A program made the translations under genes and the position numbers. This document shows, in pieces, positions 9,864 to 18,492 of a DNA stretch of 24,010 nt. This stretch comes from Oppiella nova (lineage: Eukaryota; Arthropoda; Arachnida; Sarcoptiformes; Oppiidae), in NCBI GenBank assembly GCA_905397405.1, contig CAJPVJ010000352.1:3457-27466 (forward strand), written 5' to 3'. Every line of letters begins with the position of its first letter. The stretch's first letter is position 1. The notes beneath the pieces are model-generated. The model was not told where the DNA came from. It made no database searches and was given only the letters and a program-made list of their open reading frames with translations.

Positions 9864-11746
9864 TTAGATTTGATGAACAAATGAATGCTGTGGTCGCGAG
9901 TAGTCATAATTTGTTACTTGATTGACGTGATGTATAACATAGTAGTCGTGATAATACATTAGTATACATAGCGGTTGTCCTATGATTAATGAGATCCAAA
10001 CCGCTATATTCGCCGTTTGGTTGTTGAGGTATTTGGAGACAAACATTGAGAACGGGATTTGAGACAACATTCCGAAGAATGCCCACAATCTGAACATAGA
10101 TAAGGGGACAGACACTAAGTATTCGTGAAAGAAAGCCGACAATAGGAATACGATGACCGATGCGTGAAATTTGTTGACTCCTCTGTTGATGAGTGGTTTA
10201 TACAGATGTCGGACACACCACTTATGGACCGGCATATTCCAGTTCTTCCAGAAATAGTTAACAGACTCGGAGTTCCTATCGATTAGAAATATTTCAGATT
10301 AGTTACACAAAAAGAAAGCAAACAATTATTGAGCCATCCTTACCACCAGTCCTTATAGAACTCGCGGTCGGAAAAGCGAAGTATTTCGGCGATTGTGTTG
10401 AGACACGAGTGGAAAAACCAATAGAAGAATATTAACCAAATAATATGATTCGGAACCTATTGTCACAAATAAATAGATCAATTATAATCTACTTCATAGA
10501 CCGATTGAAAGCAAATTGTGATTAACTGACCGCTAATTTAAGAAGTCTTTCCAACATCTTTGAGAAATGCATTTCTTGTAAAGGTTTAAGTGAGTTACTA
10601 ATGGTTGGAACCATCCATTGCTGAATTAGTCCCAGATCCAATTGAAGTAAAAACAGCTAAACATGGATTAGATGAATATATACTGTATTTATTAACTTAT
10701 TATAGAGTTATATGACTCACGATCTCGAGTATCCTTTTGATAAGAAATCGTTTGCGGATTCGTTCACTTCGAGGAAAATTCAATTCATAGCAAAGAGTTG
10801 GCGCACACATGAAGTAATACAAATCAGTTAAATTCAGATTATTTGGATACTCCACTAAATCATGTTTTGGATCACTAGTGGCGGAACCGTTTTGTACTGT
10901 TTTATGCAAATCCTTTGACGTGAATGAGCGGCGCCGGGAATGGGAGCCGGCATTGGATAGCTTTTTGGCACTTCGTTTCCTGCACCAGTAGTTCACCATA
11001 TGATAGGAAACCAACTTTAAACTAACTATAGAATAGAGACCACAGGCTATGGAAGCGCCGATAGGATTGCACGGAACGGAGTTTATGACAATCGGCGGCA
11101 GAGCCAGTATTGACAGGATGTTTATCACTACTACTGTCCCTCCAGACGCTTCCCTCCATTTATTGGCCGCGAAAATGTGTTCAATGATATAAGATATCAA
11201 AATAAAAATATTGGCACTCAGTATGAGCTGACACGACGGCCAGGCATTCGGCTTTCCGATGAATACTTTGATCCATTGGAACGGATCCACTAAAATGCCA
11301 TACTTTATGATATTCTCGAGAGCGACCCTCGCGTTCGACAGCACCTGATAGTTAAGAATAGTTTAATTGGGATGTACCTGGACACTTGACATATTCACAA
11401 AAATTATTAACAAATTACAAGTAAAATAATGCAAAGATTGAGAAGTCCTCTATAGTTGGTGTAACCGCTCGAAGAACTCAACAGTGAGTCTTTGGGCTCA
11501 TGAACTCTGCGAGAGATAACCAGAAGTGATAAACACAAGTGAATGACAACAACAGTATTCCCATCAACTCATAGATACGTACGGCTGGTCCGCCTGTTGG
11601 CGTCTGGCCTTCCTCTCGAGGTCTTGGATTTCTGAAAGTCTGGTCACACTATTGGGTCGCCGCCGAGGTTTCAGAAAAGTCTCGTTATTATTATTAATAT
11701 TAATATTATTATTGTGATTATAATTACGAATATTTCGAGAACTCAT
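9864..11746 (-). CDS. DGAT1: Diacylglycerol O-acyltransferase 1
   Basis: MBOAT-family enzyme that makes triacylglycerol from diacylglycerol and acyl-CoA in the ER membrane. Six exons read in frame: 11746-11583, 11506-11419, 11344-10721, 10656-10531, 10456-10344 and 10275-9864. The introns are 76, 74, 64, 74 and 68 nt and all GT-AG. The product is 508 residues (human 488). The N-terminus is cytosolic and low-complexity (Asn/Ile-rich, then RRRP). Landmarks include [14 protein letters not shown], the [20 protein letters not shown] block, IQQWMVPTI, the FYKDWWN motif (about 367-373) and [10 protein letters not shown] with the catalytic histidine at about residue 422 (human His415), ending near YHDYYV. 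Many hydrophobic segments are present. The gene is convergent with MTG2, and its last codons lie in the second copy of the tandem repeat. A TTTAAT (ATTAAA on the minus strand) at 9696-9701 may serve as its poly(A) signal. Confidence 0.96.
11686..11715 (-). repeat. (AAT)n tract inside DGAT1 exon 1
   Basis: An ATT/AAT trinucleotide run lies inside the first coding exon and encodes the Asn/Ile-rich stretch near residues 10-20. The same repeat unit occurs in non-coding DNA at about 12800 and 3510. Confidence 0.8.
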
Positions 11747-11754
11747 TGCTAGAT

Positions 11755-11800
11755 GTGTTTCCCTACTATTCCTATCAGTGTTTCCCTACTATTCCTATCA
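11755..11800. repeat. 23-bp tandem direct repeat before DGAT1
   Basis: Two perfect 23-bp units (11755-11777 and 11778-11800), starting GTGTTTCCCTAC, lie 8 bp upstream of the DGAT1 start codon. They are in its 5' UTR or core promoter. Confidence 0.93.
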
Positions 11801-12799
11801 CTCGAACCAATGCTATATTCACTCTATTTGTGAGTCTATTCTCCAAAAACTTAGTTCAGATTCAGAGCCAATAATCTTATCTTATTCTACAATATATGAC
11901 ATCCAAAGCGCACACTTTAAGAGCAAACATTTGCTTAATAGCCATAAATGAGTTCAACTTATGTTCACAACTTCTCAATTGATTATTAATTTTAACACCG
12001 ATTTAGCACTTTTTCAGACACTTATTATCTCATAATGTGTTACAAGCAGACAAACTATAAGTAATACAAAACTAATGGATAACAAACTTTTAATATAAGG
12101 AATTATTGATTCCTAATAAAGGTTTTAAGATGTGAATTATTGAATTATTACTTAAAATGATTATTTCTGACAAAACTTCAGACAAAATACGACAAAAATA
12201 TGAAAAATAAGATTTATTTGTTTAAGTGATGTGTAGTGAAAGTCAACTTCTTAAGTTTAAATCAATTGAAAACTAGTTTAGTATTATCAGATGATGTTTG
12301 CCTTGAAATAGAAAGGTATTCATAAGTTTGTATAATTCAATCACATTGATAATATTTATTAGCAATAATTACTTTCACTATCGATTGCTTTTGTATCTTT
12401 ATTGATTGTATTTGAAATGGTGTTTAAATATTTATTTTCAAAATTATTTACAAAAATATTTAATTGTTAAACACTTTTACAGCAAGTAAAGTTATGAACA
12501 ATAAAATTAAATGATCTTATTCATTATAGTAATACTGTATTGATAATACATTATAAAAATAGAAATTAGAATAAAGTTTAAAATTTTACTTGTAATGTAT
12601 TATATTATTAATAGTTTTATGCATATAAAAACTGAATTTACATAGGTAAATATTTTACTATGTTGAGAATTTCTTTGGCAATGAAAAACTTTTTTAAAGT
12701 AAGTAGACATATGTCAAGAAAAATGTTAAAACTATTTACTATTAATATTATATCTTATTTGTTAGTTTGTATAAACCTTTATTTAATAAATTATTAAAC

Positions 12800-12825
12800 T
12801 ATAATAATAATAATAATAATAATAT
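12800..12825. repeat. (TAA)n microsatellite
   Basis: About eight uninterrupted TAA units in the AT-rich gap. Confidence 0.85.
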
Positions 12826-13934
12826 AAGAGACGTTTTCATTTTAAATTTTGTTTTACTTATTTTTTAATAATATAGTCTTAACTTTTTACTAAAAGTATG
12901 CTATGAATATAAAATTATTAGGTAAAATATAACTATAAGATCAATCTAATAAGTTTAGCAATAAATTAATATCTTACTGTTAATCCATTAAAAATAATTT
13001 AATTTTTCAACAAACACAAATCTGAAATCAGTTTTGAATATCAAAAAACTGGACAAAAATTCCAAAAACTTTTGATTTCCAAAAAAGAGCAAACTTACAA
13101 CTATGGATATTAAAATATCTAGTACAGTAATACGGTACGAATAATTTTTATAGAATAAAAAATCTGCATTAAAATAGGTCTTTGAAATTAAAATGTCATC
13201 ACCAAAAGTGTGATTAATTAGTTTCCTGATATTCAAAGATAATTGTCTTTTTAATAATTGTTGTCTTTTTGAATATTTGACAATATATTTTGTATATCCA
13301 ATTATATAAATAAGATGATTGGGTGGCAAAAGTGGAACTCTATTTCCAAATAGAAGTTCAAATTCATCGATTAATATCTCAAATGATACATCATATCACT
13401 GTATATTTAATAAACAAAAAAATCAATCCAATTCAATGTTATATAAATAGTTATTTGAAATTCAACTCAAAACAAGTGATATTGATTTGATTTACAACAA
13501 GTGTCATAATATAGGCGTTTCACTAAATCGTTGAAAGTACAGTAATATTTAATAAAATTTTTATTGCAATATTGTTTAAAACTTATTACTAAATACATTG
13601 TTTATTAAATTTACTTTACTAACTTATCTTAAAGAATTTGCATAAAATTTTATTGATAATTAAACTCTATTTTATTGTAATGCAAACTTTACTTTACTTC
13701 TGTGTTTGGATGGCAAACTTGCATTGAATCAAATGTAGTATTGAATAGAATTCAACAGATTTTAATAAGAATTTATTAAAATGTATTGAAACCCAGAAAA
13801 TGAGTAAATAATTCATAAAATTTAACTAAATTTATAATTAGATAATTTGTAATCAAATTTAAAACTAAATGACAAAATGTTTTGTAAATATATTCATATA
13901 AAAGACATTAGTATTGGTCTAAACGTAACAAACA

Positions 13935-14774
13935 TTAGTTTTTGAGAATTCTCTTCATTTGTCTATTTTGGTGCTGAAGAGTGTCTTCAGCTCTCTCTGC
14001 TTTACCGGTGATGCGGTCCAGCGATTGGTTCTGTTCCTCGATCTCTGAGCCCAAACCCAGCGCTAAGTTCTTGAGTCTTCCCAACCCTAAGTCGATTTCA
14101 GAGAGATTTTGGTCCAGTTTGTGATCCACTTGTCTCGACCGCGACATCTGCTTCCCGTCTTGTCTTTCATTATCAAACTTGTCGTCCGTTTCGATACCTC
14201 TTTGCGTCAAAAAGGGATGATTGCGAGCGCTGTTAGCGTTGGCCTCATCTCTCATATTATCGATGGTATTACTCAACCGACTGTCCGAATGAATGGCCGG
14301 ACGGACACTAATACTGCCATTACTTTGACTCTTATTAGCGATCGTAGGATTGGTCTCATTCTTGGAGAAGTAGTTCTTAAAACCGCCAAAAATACTCTTC
14401 ATTGAAGTCAAATGCTTTTGAGAGACTCTCATAATGGAGTTCATTGAGTCCAACTTCTCCTCCACGTTATCCAACTGTTCCCTCTGTCGGACCAACTCTT
14501 CTGCCGTCTCGATACCCGTCTTCTCGGTCTCGTAGACCAAACCCAACGATACTTTAGAGCTCTCAAGAGTTCGCTCTTCGATGGCACGCCTTTCGGCCAA
14601 CAATTGTCTCCTCTTGTCCTCCCATTCCGTGTTGCTATCAGTGGTGGTGTCGGTGTTGGCCAACATATACCCGGATGAGCCCTGACGGGGATGTCTCAAG
14701 AAAGTCATGTCGTCCACGTCCTCCACAGTCGAGTCCCTATTGTTGCCATTCGTGACAGGTAACGAGAACTCCAT
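13935..14774 (-). CDS. SNAP29: SNAP29-type Qbc SNARE
   Basis: Single-exon gene of 279 residues (human 258). The start is the ATG at 14774: the frame continues upstream only to a TAA, with no earlier ATG. It has two SNARE coiled-coil helices. The Qb helix (about 68-125) has the zero-layer Gln near residue 97 in AEELVRQREQ, and is followed by the conserved SQKHL.SMKSIFGG word. A linker of about 80 residues leads to the Qc helix (about 217-275), with LGLGRLK.LALG and the zero-layer Gln at about 248 in EIEEQNQ. There is no transmembrane segment and no Cys palmitoylation cluster between the helices, which is SNAP29-like and not SNAP25-like. It mediates membrane fusion, including autophagosome-lysosome fusion with syntaxin 17 and VAMP partners. 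The NPF endocytic motif found near the N-terminus of vertebrate SNAP29 is not seen. Confidence 0.94.
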   Translation of the reverse strand: MEFSLPVTNGNNRDSTVEDVDDMTFLRHPRQGSSGYMLANTDTTTDSNTEWEDKRRQLLAERRAIEERTLESSKVSLGLVYETEKTGIETAEELVRQREQLDNVEEKLDSMNSIMRVSQKHLTSMKSIFGGFKNYFSKNETNPTIANKSQSNGSISVRPAIHSDSRLSNTIDNMRDEANANSARNHPFLTQRGIETDDKFDNERQDGKQMSRSRQVDHKLDQNLSEIDLGLGRLKNLALGLGSEIEEQNQSLDRITGKAERAEDTLQHQNRQMKRILKN

Positions 14775-15285
14775 TCGGTACCACACTGATTACGAAGTCT
14801 TTGCTGTTATACGACTGTTTGTTCACTAAGTTACTATGCAGTTTACCATACTGTATATTCTGTAACTTACGTTAGTGTTCAGTATGGAAAACGTATTGAA
14901 ATAAAGCAAACAAACACTCAATTCACTCATTTGGGGACCGATTGCTCATTGCGTGCAGTGTTTCACACAATGAGACACAGAGTGACGTCCAGTGAGTGAA
15001 CCAATGGTTTGCAGTTATAGACCAATCGATCGACTAATGCTTTCAATGAAAGCTTCGTTACAATTGGTTTGAAATTGACGTCAAATCACTATCACTTGCA
15101 TTGCATTCACCGCTCATTCAGTCGTCTGTAAGTCTCCTCTCTATTCACATCTCTTTGTCCATCACTTCATCACTTCCACACAATTGTCTCATTTGTGTCC
15201 ATTAGATGCCATTCATTATAGTGATACAAATGAAAGCTTTTTTAAATCAAACATTTCATTTGTCTTTTGCTTATCATTAGAGAGC
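14775..15285. promoter_or_regulatory. Divergent promoter interval, SNAP29/Mextli
   Basis: A 511-bp gap between two divergent start codons, less AT-rich than other gaps. It contains a perfect TTGACGTCAA palindrome (15075-15084, full CRE core), a related TGACGTCC (14983-14990), and CCAAT boxes at 15001-15005, 15022-15026 and, inverted, 15063-15067. A possible 5' UTR intron of Mextli runs from GTAAGT at 15128 to a pyrimidine-rich ATTAG acceptor at 15280, five bases before the ATG. Function is inferred from position and motif only. Confidence 0.5.
15075..15084. promoter_or_regulatory. Palindromic CRE (TGACGTCA)
   Basis: A perfect 10-bp palindrome containing the full cAMP-response element that CREB/ATF bZIP dimers bind. 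It lies between two divergent genes, about 300 bp from SNAP29 and 200 bp from Mextli. Confidence 0.55.
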
Positions 15286-17211
15286 ATGACTTCGGCAGCG
15301 ATTGAAGTGTTTGTCCGTCCGATGCAATCACTGAACACTTCCAACGATCACAACATTTCCGGTGATTATTCATGTGATAGACTAGTCTTGAGTGAAGACC
15401 AACAGAGAGAAGGTGAGGACAAACTGATGCCACAAATGGTCTCATGAATGGTTTAACTCGGTTTCGGTGTCTATGCAGTGGTTATCAAACTGTTGGAAGA
15501 GTTGGAAGCGTTTGTAAACGAAGACAATTGCAATGAAATGAATTGCAATGATTTGATCTCAAAGATCTGTCATTGGATTAAATGGAAAGCGCGTCGTCTT
15601 GAAGAAGACGAGTCTTTCAGACAACAACTGGACGTGTATTTCAATCTCCTGAGGAATGTCTTGAGAAACTTCAAACTGAATGCTATATCGCGCGCATTGA
15701 TACTGGAAGTGATTGAGTTGAGGGCCGCCAACTGGACTAATGTGGAGGACATCGACAGGTATTATCGCAACAAATTGTCTCAATTGAAAGCCAATGACAC
15801 GTCGTGTGCCGGCAATGACTTGAGTCGCTCCAAGAGTTTGCAATCGTTTGGTCTAATGCTACCTAGTTTCCGAAGGGGTTTCAGTGGTTTTCAGTACCCT
15901 TTCTGTAGAGAATCTGTACTTCACCAGTAATCTTTGCCGCTGAGTCCTTTTCCATGCCATAAACTTAACCAAAAGTTACTAGGGCCGATGACTACAAATA
16001 AGTTAACTATATGTGTGGTAATACTAGGACTAGTGACCTCCACAATTTGTAAAATCGTTTAATATTTACAACACCATTATCACATACTTTACATATGTTT
16101 CATGAGTAAAATAGTGTGGAATTCACTACCCTTATTTTCCGGCTTCTCATCATATCTATCTTCTCTACTCAGTATGTCACTAGAGAAAGGTTTCTCCAAA
16201 CAACTCCTAATGTCAATAGTAGCGAAGTATCCGAGAGTAACTAACCGAAGTTCGACAGTTTGTAGAGTGTTTACGTACTTTATAATGAAACTTATAAATG
16301 AATCCAACTTTTATTCATTAAATTAACACATTTTTCAAACTTAATTTATAATGATTTGCGTGAAAATAAATGTTAATCACAATCGATGACTCACTTTAAC
16401 TTGAATATGCAATACAATGCCGTCTATTATACGCTCAAATGTTTGCTCATTTCTAACTGACTCACAACCAGTGCCTCCCGGAGCCAAAGAAAGAGTGGTT
16501 CAGATCATGGGTCCGACCGAAGAGAACATCGAACGCGCGAAGCATTTGATCGAAGAGACCATTATTAGGAACACATCGCCCGTCCCTTTCGAGTCATACA
16601 ACAAACCAGCGGTTGATTTGGATATCAATCACAACCAGAAGAGTGAAGTGATTGCAAAAGAACGCTAACTGTGTTGACACTCTGGGCTTCGGGATATGCT
16701 TCTGTTTGGCCGGAAATGAAAGTGACAGTTACACCCGTTACTACACTAAGTCAACAGGTGATTATTGATGTCGTAACCATAGTTTCGGTTAGAAGTCTTA
16801 CAAAATGAATTTTGCAATAAATCTGATCCAAAGGCTGATACTTATTGTGGCGATGATCTGAAAGAACAACAAATGGAAAACATGCGGACAAATGACAAAC
16901 TCGAGGAACAGGTGATACCCGCAGATGAGTCGGAGTACTTGGAAACTGATCCAAAATTGGATACAATTCAAAGACAACAGTCATATGAGGGAAAGCTTCC
17001 CATCGGAAGAACTTCTTTGCGATTCATGTGTGACGTTAAGCCTAAACTTGATGTCAATGAGAAGATAGCATACGAGAGGGAATTCCTAATGAATTGCGCG
17101 GAATCTCCGTTGAGTCAAGTGATGGACGAGAAGGAGATCTTCAAAATTGAGACCAAAACACCTGATATTCTGCGAAAGAATGCCACTTCTGATGACTTGG
17201 AAGTCTGGTGA
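15286..17211 (+). CDS. mxt: eIF4E-binding protein Mextli (partly resolved model)
   Basis: Exon 1 (15286-15412) joins exon 2 (from 15479) across a 66-nt GT-AG intron. It encodes the N-terminal MIF4G-like helical region, with VIELRAANW and the following YYRNKLSQL matching the family. Exon 2 ends at an uncertain donor, 15877 or later. An exon from 16472 (acceptor ACCAG) encodes the end of a KH domain: VPPGAKERVVQIMGPTEENI and a helix. The KH part with the GxxG loop was not found. After another intron (about 16643-16792 or 16648-16782) the last exon runs to 17211 and contains YEREFLM (17071-17091), a canonical YxxxxL-phi eIF4E-binding motif. Mextli recruits eIF4E to mRNA and promotes translation in Drosophila. 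The identification is strong, but the complete exon chain is not. It diverges from SNAP29 and converges on C10. Confidence 0.82.
15931..16471 (+). other. Long Mextli intron or altered interval
   Basis: AT-rich sequence between the MIF4G-like exon and the exon carrying the KH tail. A 74-codon ATG ORF at 16102-16326 and several splice-like sites are present, but none encodes KH-like sequence. It is far longer than other resolved introns in the window. Confidence 0.55.
17071..17091 (+). other. Canonical eIF4E-binding motif in Mextli
   Basis: Codes for YEREFLM, which fits Tyr-x4-Leu-hydrophobic exactly. This motif docks on the dorsal face of eIF4E in eIF4G, 4E-BP and Mextli. It lies in the last exon, about 40 residues from the C-terminus. 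Confidence 0.8.
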
Positions 17212-17233
17212 TAATGCCATCAAATGGCACTCA

Positions 17234-17239
17234 TTTATT
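17234..17239 (-). terminator. Candidate poly(A) signal of C10
   Basis: TTTATT on the plus strand (AATAAA on the minus strand), 156 nt beyond the C10 stop and just past the stop codon of Mextli on the other strand. Confidence 0.45.
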
Positions 17240-17286
17240 GCATATGAATACAAATTATTTGATTTATAAATGATTATAAATAACAT

Positions 17287-17307
17287 AAATATAAATAAAT
17301 AAATAAA
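17287..17307 (+). terminator. (AAAT)n tract with Mextli poly(A) signals
   Basis: A run of AAAT units provides several overlapping AATAAA words about 80 nt beyond the Mextli stop. Another AATAAA lies near 17362. The mRNA ends of Mextli and C10 are therefore likely to overlap. Confidence 0.45.
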
Positions 17308-17394
17308 TCTTAAAATACTTATTGCTTTGAAATGTTTGTAAAAATCTGATGAATGAATGGAAATAAAAATAATCATTAAATTTAGAAATACTGA

Positions 17395-17805
17395 TCAAAT
17401 GGGCGTTGATTTGGCGGTTAAAGAGGTGTCAAGATTTGGCAGAAAATAAGTCTTGAGTTGAGTATTAAGTCGTTTAATCTCTTCGTCGTATCTCTCCATA
17501 CGTCTGACCGCAAGAGTGAATTGAATCACTCCTTCGCCACTCTTAGAGAAGCCATAGTTGGAGATGACGTCCATTAGGATCTGAGTGGCGATCGGGAACA
17601 CGAACTGCATGTGTCTCACGGCCGACATCTGTGGTCGCAATCGGTGGCACTCTTCGTGACACGAGTCGGTCGGACGTCGTCCAGCAGATGACATCTTCGC
17701 GCAATTGGACGTCTCATTCATGGCTCGAATCACTTCATTCAACACCAACTTTGCCTCCGAAGCACTCATTTGTGGCATGGATTCGCTCGAAGACACTGAA
17801 GCCAT
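17395..17805 (-). CDS. C12orf57: Protein C10 homologue (C12orf57 family)
   Basis: Single-exon gene of 136 residues (human 126). The order of conserved words matches the family: SEAKLVLNEVI near residue 16, QFVFPIATQI (about 67-76), DVISNYGFSKSGEGVIQF (about 79-96) and the C-terminal LKTYFLP. The protein is small, helical and without membrane segments. The human gene is linked to a brain malformation syndrome, but its molecular role is poorly defined. This copy carries about 15 extra residues (about 39-58) compared with human, containing Cys49-His50 and Cys53-His54. No GT-AG intron explains them. The ATG at 17805 gives the expected short Ser-rich start. It converges on Mextli and diverges from FCP1. 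Confidence 0.9.
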   Translation of the reverse strand: MASVSSSESMPQMSASEAKLVLNEVIRAMNETSNCAKMSSAGRRPTDSCHEECHRLRPQMSAVRHMQFVFPIATQILMDVISNYGFSKSGEGVIQFTLAVRRMERYDEEIKRLNTQLKTYFLPNLDTSLTAKSTPI

Positions 17806-18492
17806 TGTGTGGTCGACTCAATGTATTCCTCATGAGCTGTCACTCAATGGCCAATCCATAGCCCATCCATTGGATCCAAACACCACTTTCACCGCTAAAA
17901 TCAACACAACTTCAGTTCAATCATAGATAACGTGACACCGAATAGTCGTTCACATATAACGTAATGATTACAAAGGGGTGTATTTTGTATACAGTGTAGG
18001 GGTTTATGTTTGCAAATAATGTAATCATTGAAATGAGGGGCAAATGAGGACTGATTCTGTGCTATTTAGTAACAGGAAACACTGCTTTTATTAAATAGTA
18101 TCAAGATCATCTATTTACATGTTAAATAGTGAATCAATTTTAAAAAATTCGTATTAATTATAGCTAAAAATTTTCACATAATATTTACTAAAATTTCTTA
18201 TAAATGATAATTTACTATATTGTATTTCTCATAAATAGTGTTGACTGTATTAAATACAAAGTGAATAGTTTATGAAATAAAATGCTTTTAAATAGCGAAA
18301 CCTCATAGCGTTTATTGCGATAAAAAGGTACGATTTGTGTAATTATATTGAAAGCATAAGTTGTGTGAAAACAAGAGATAAACAAAAATAAATCGTTTTC
18401 ATAATTACTGTTAAAAAAGTTTTGAAAACTAAATCATTAGAAGTGAGAAATAATTAATTCAATGAAACTATTGTTGAAAAGCGAGTCTTGAG
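17806..18492. promoter_or_regulatory. Divergent promoter interval, C10/FCP1
   Basis: A 687-bp gap between two divergent start codons. The first 130 bp next to C10 are less AT-rich. The rest is AT-rich and repeats short AAATAGT/ACTATTT-like words at about 18066, 18092, 18123, 18234 and 18261. No clear TATA box or ORF. The promoter role is inferred from gene orientation. Confidence 0.4.

Larger units (their letters stand above)
8904..9934. repeat. 516/515-bp direct tandem duplication at convergent 3' ends
   Basis: Copy 1 is 8904-9419 and copy 2 is 9420-9934. By eye they differ at six substitutions and one single-base deletion (about 98.6% identity). Each copy holds the last 76 or so codons of MTG2, the whole MTG2-DGAT1 gap and the last 22 or so codons of DGAT1. 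MTG2 uses copy 1 and DGAT1 uses copy 2, so both genes stay complete. Only one difference lies in coding sequence, and it is synonymous. Confidence 0.93.
11747..13934. other. AT-rich intergenic region, DGAT1 to SNAP29
   Basis: No supported gene. The left end should hold the DGAT1 promoter, including the 23-bp repeat. The right end should hold the SNAP29 3' UTR, with AATAAA on the minus strand at 13777-13772. In between is AT-rich sequence with a TAA microsatellite at about 12800-12825 and several TACTGTA/TACAGTA words. A 113-codon minus-strand open stretch at 12988-13329 has no ATG and no recognisable family. Confidence 0.65.

Noticed and set aside
16683-16757. Possible extra Mextli exon ending CAG/GTGATT
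   Set aside because: The following intron would be only 25-35 nt, well below the 57-nt minimum seen elsewhere, and the translation is not convincingly conserved.
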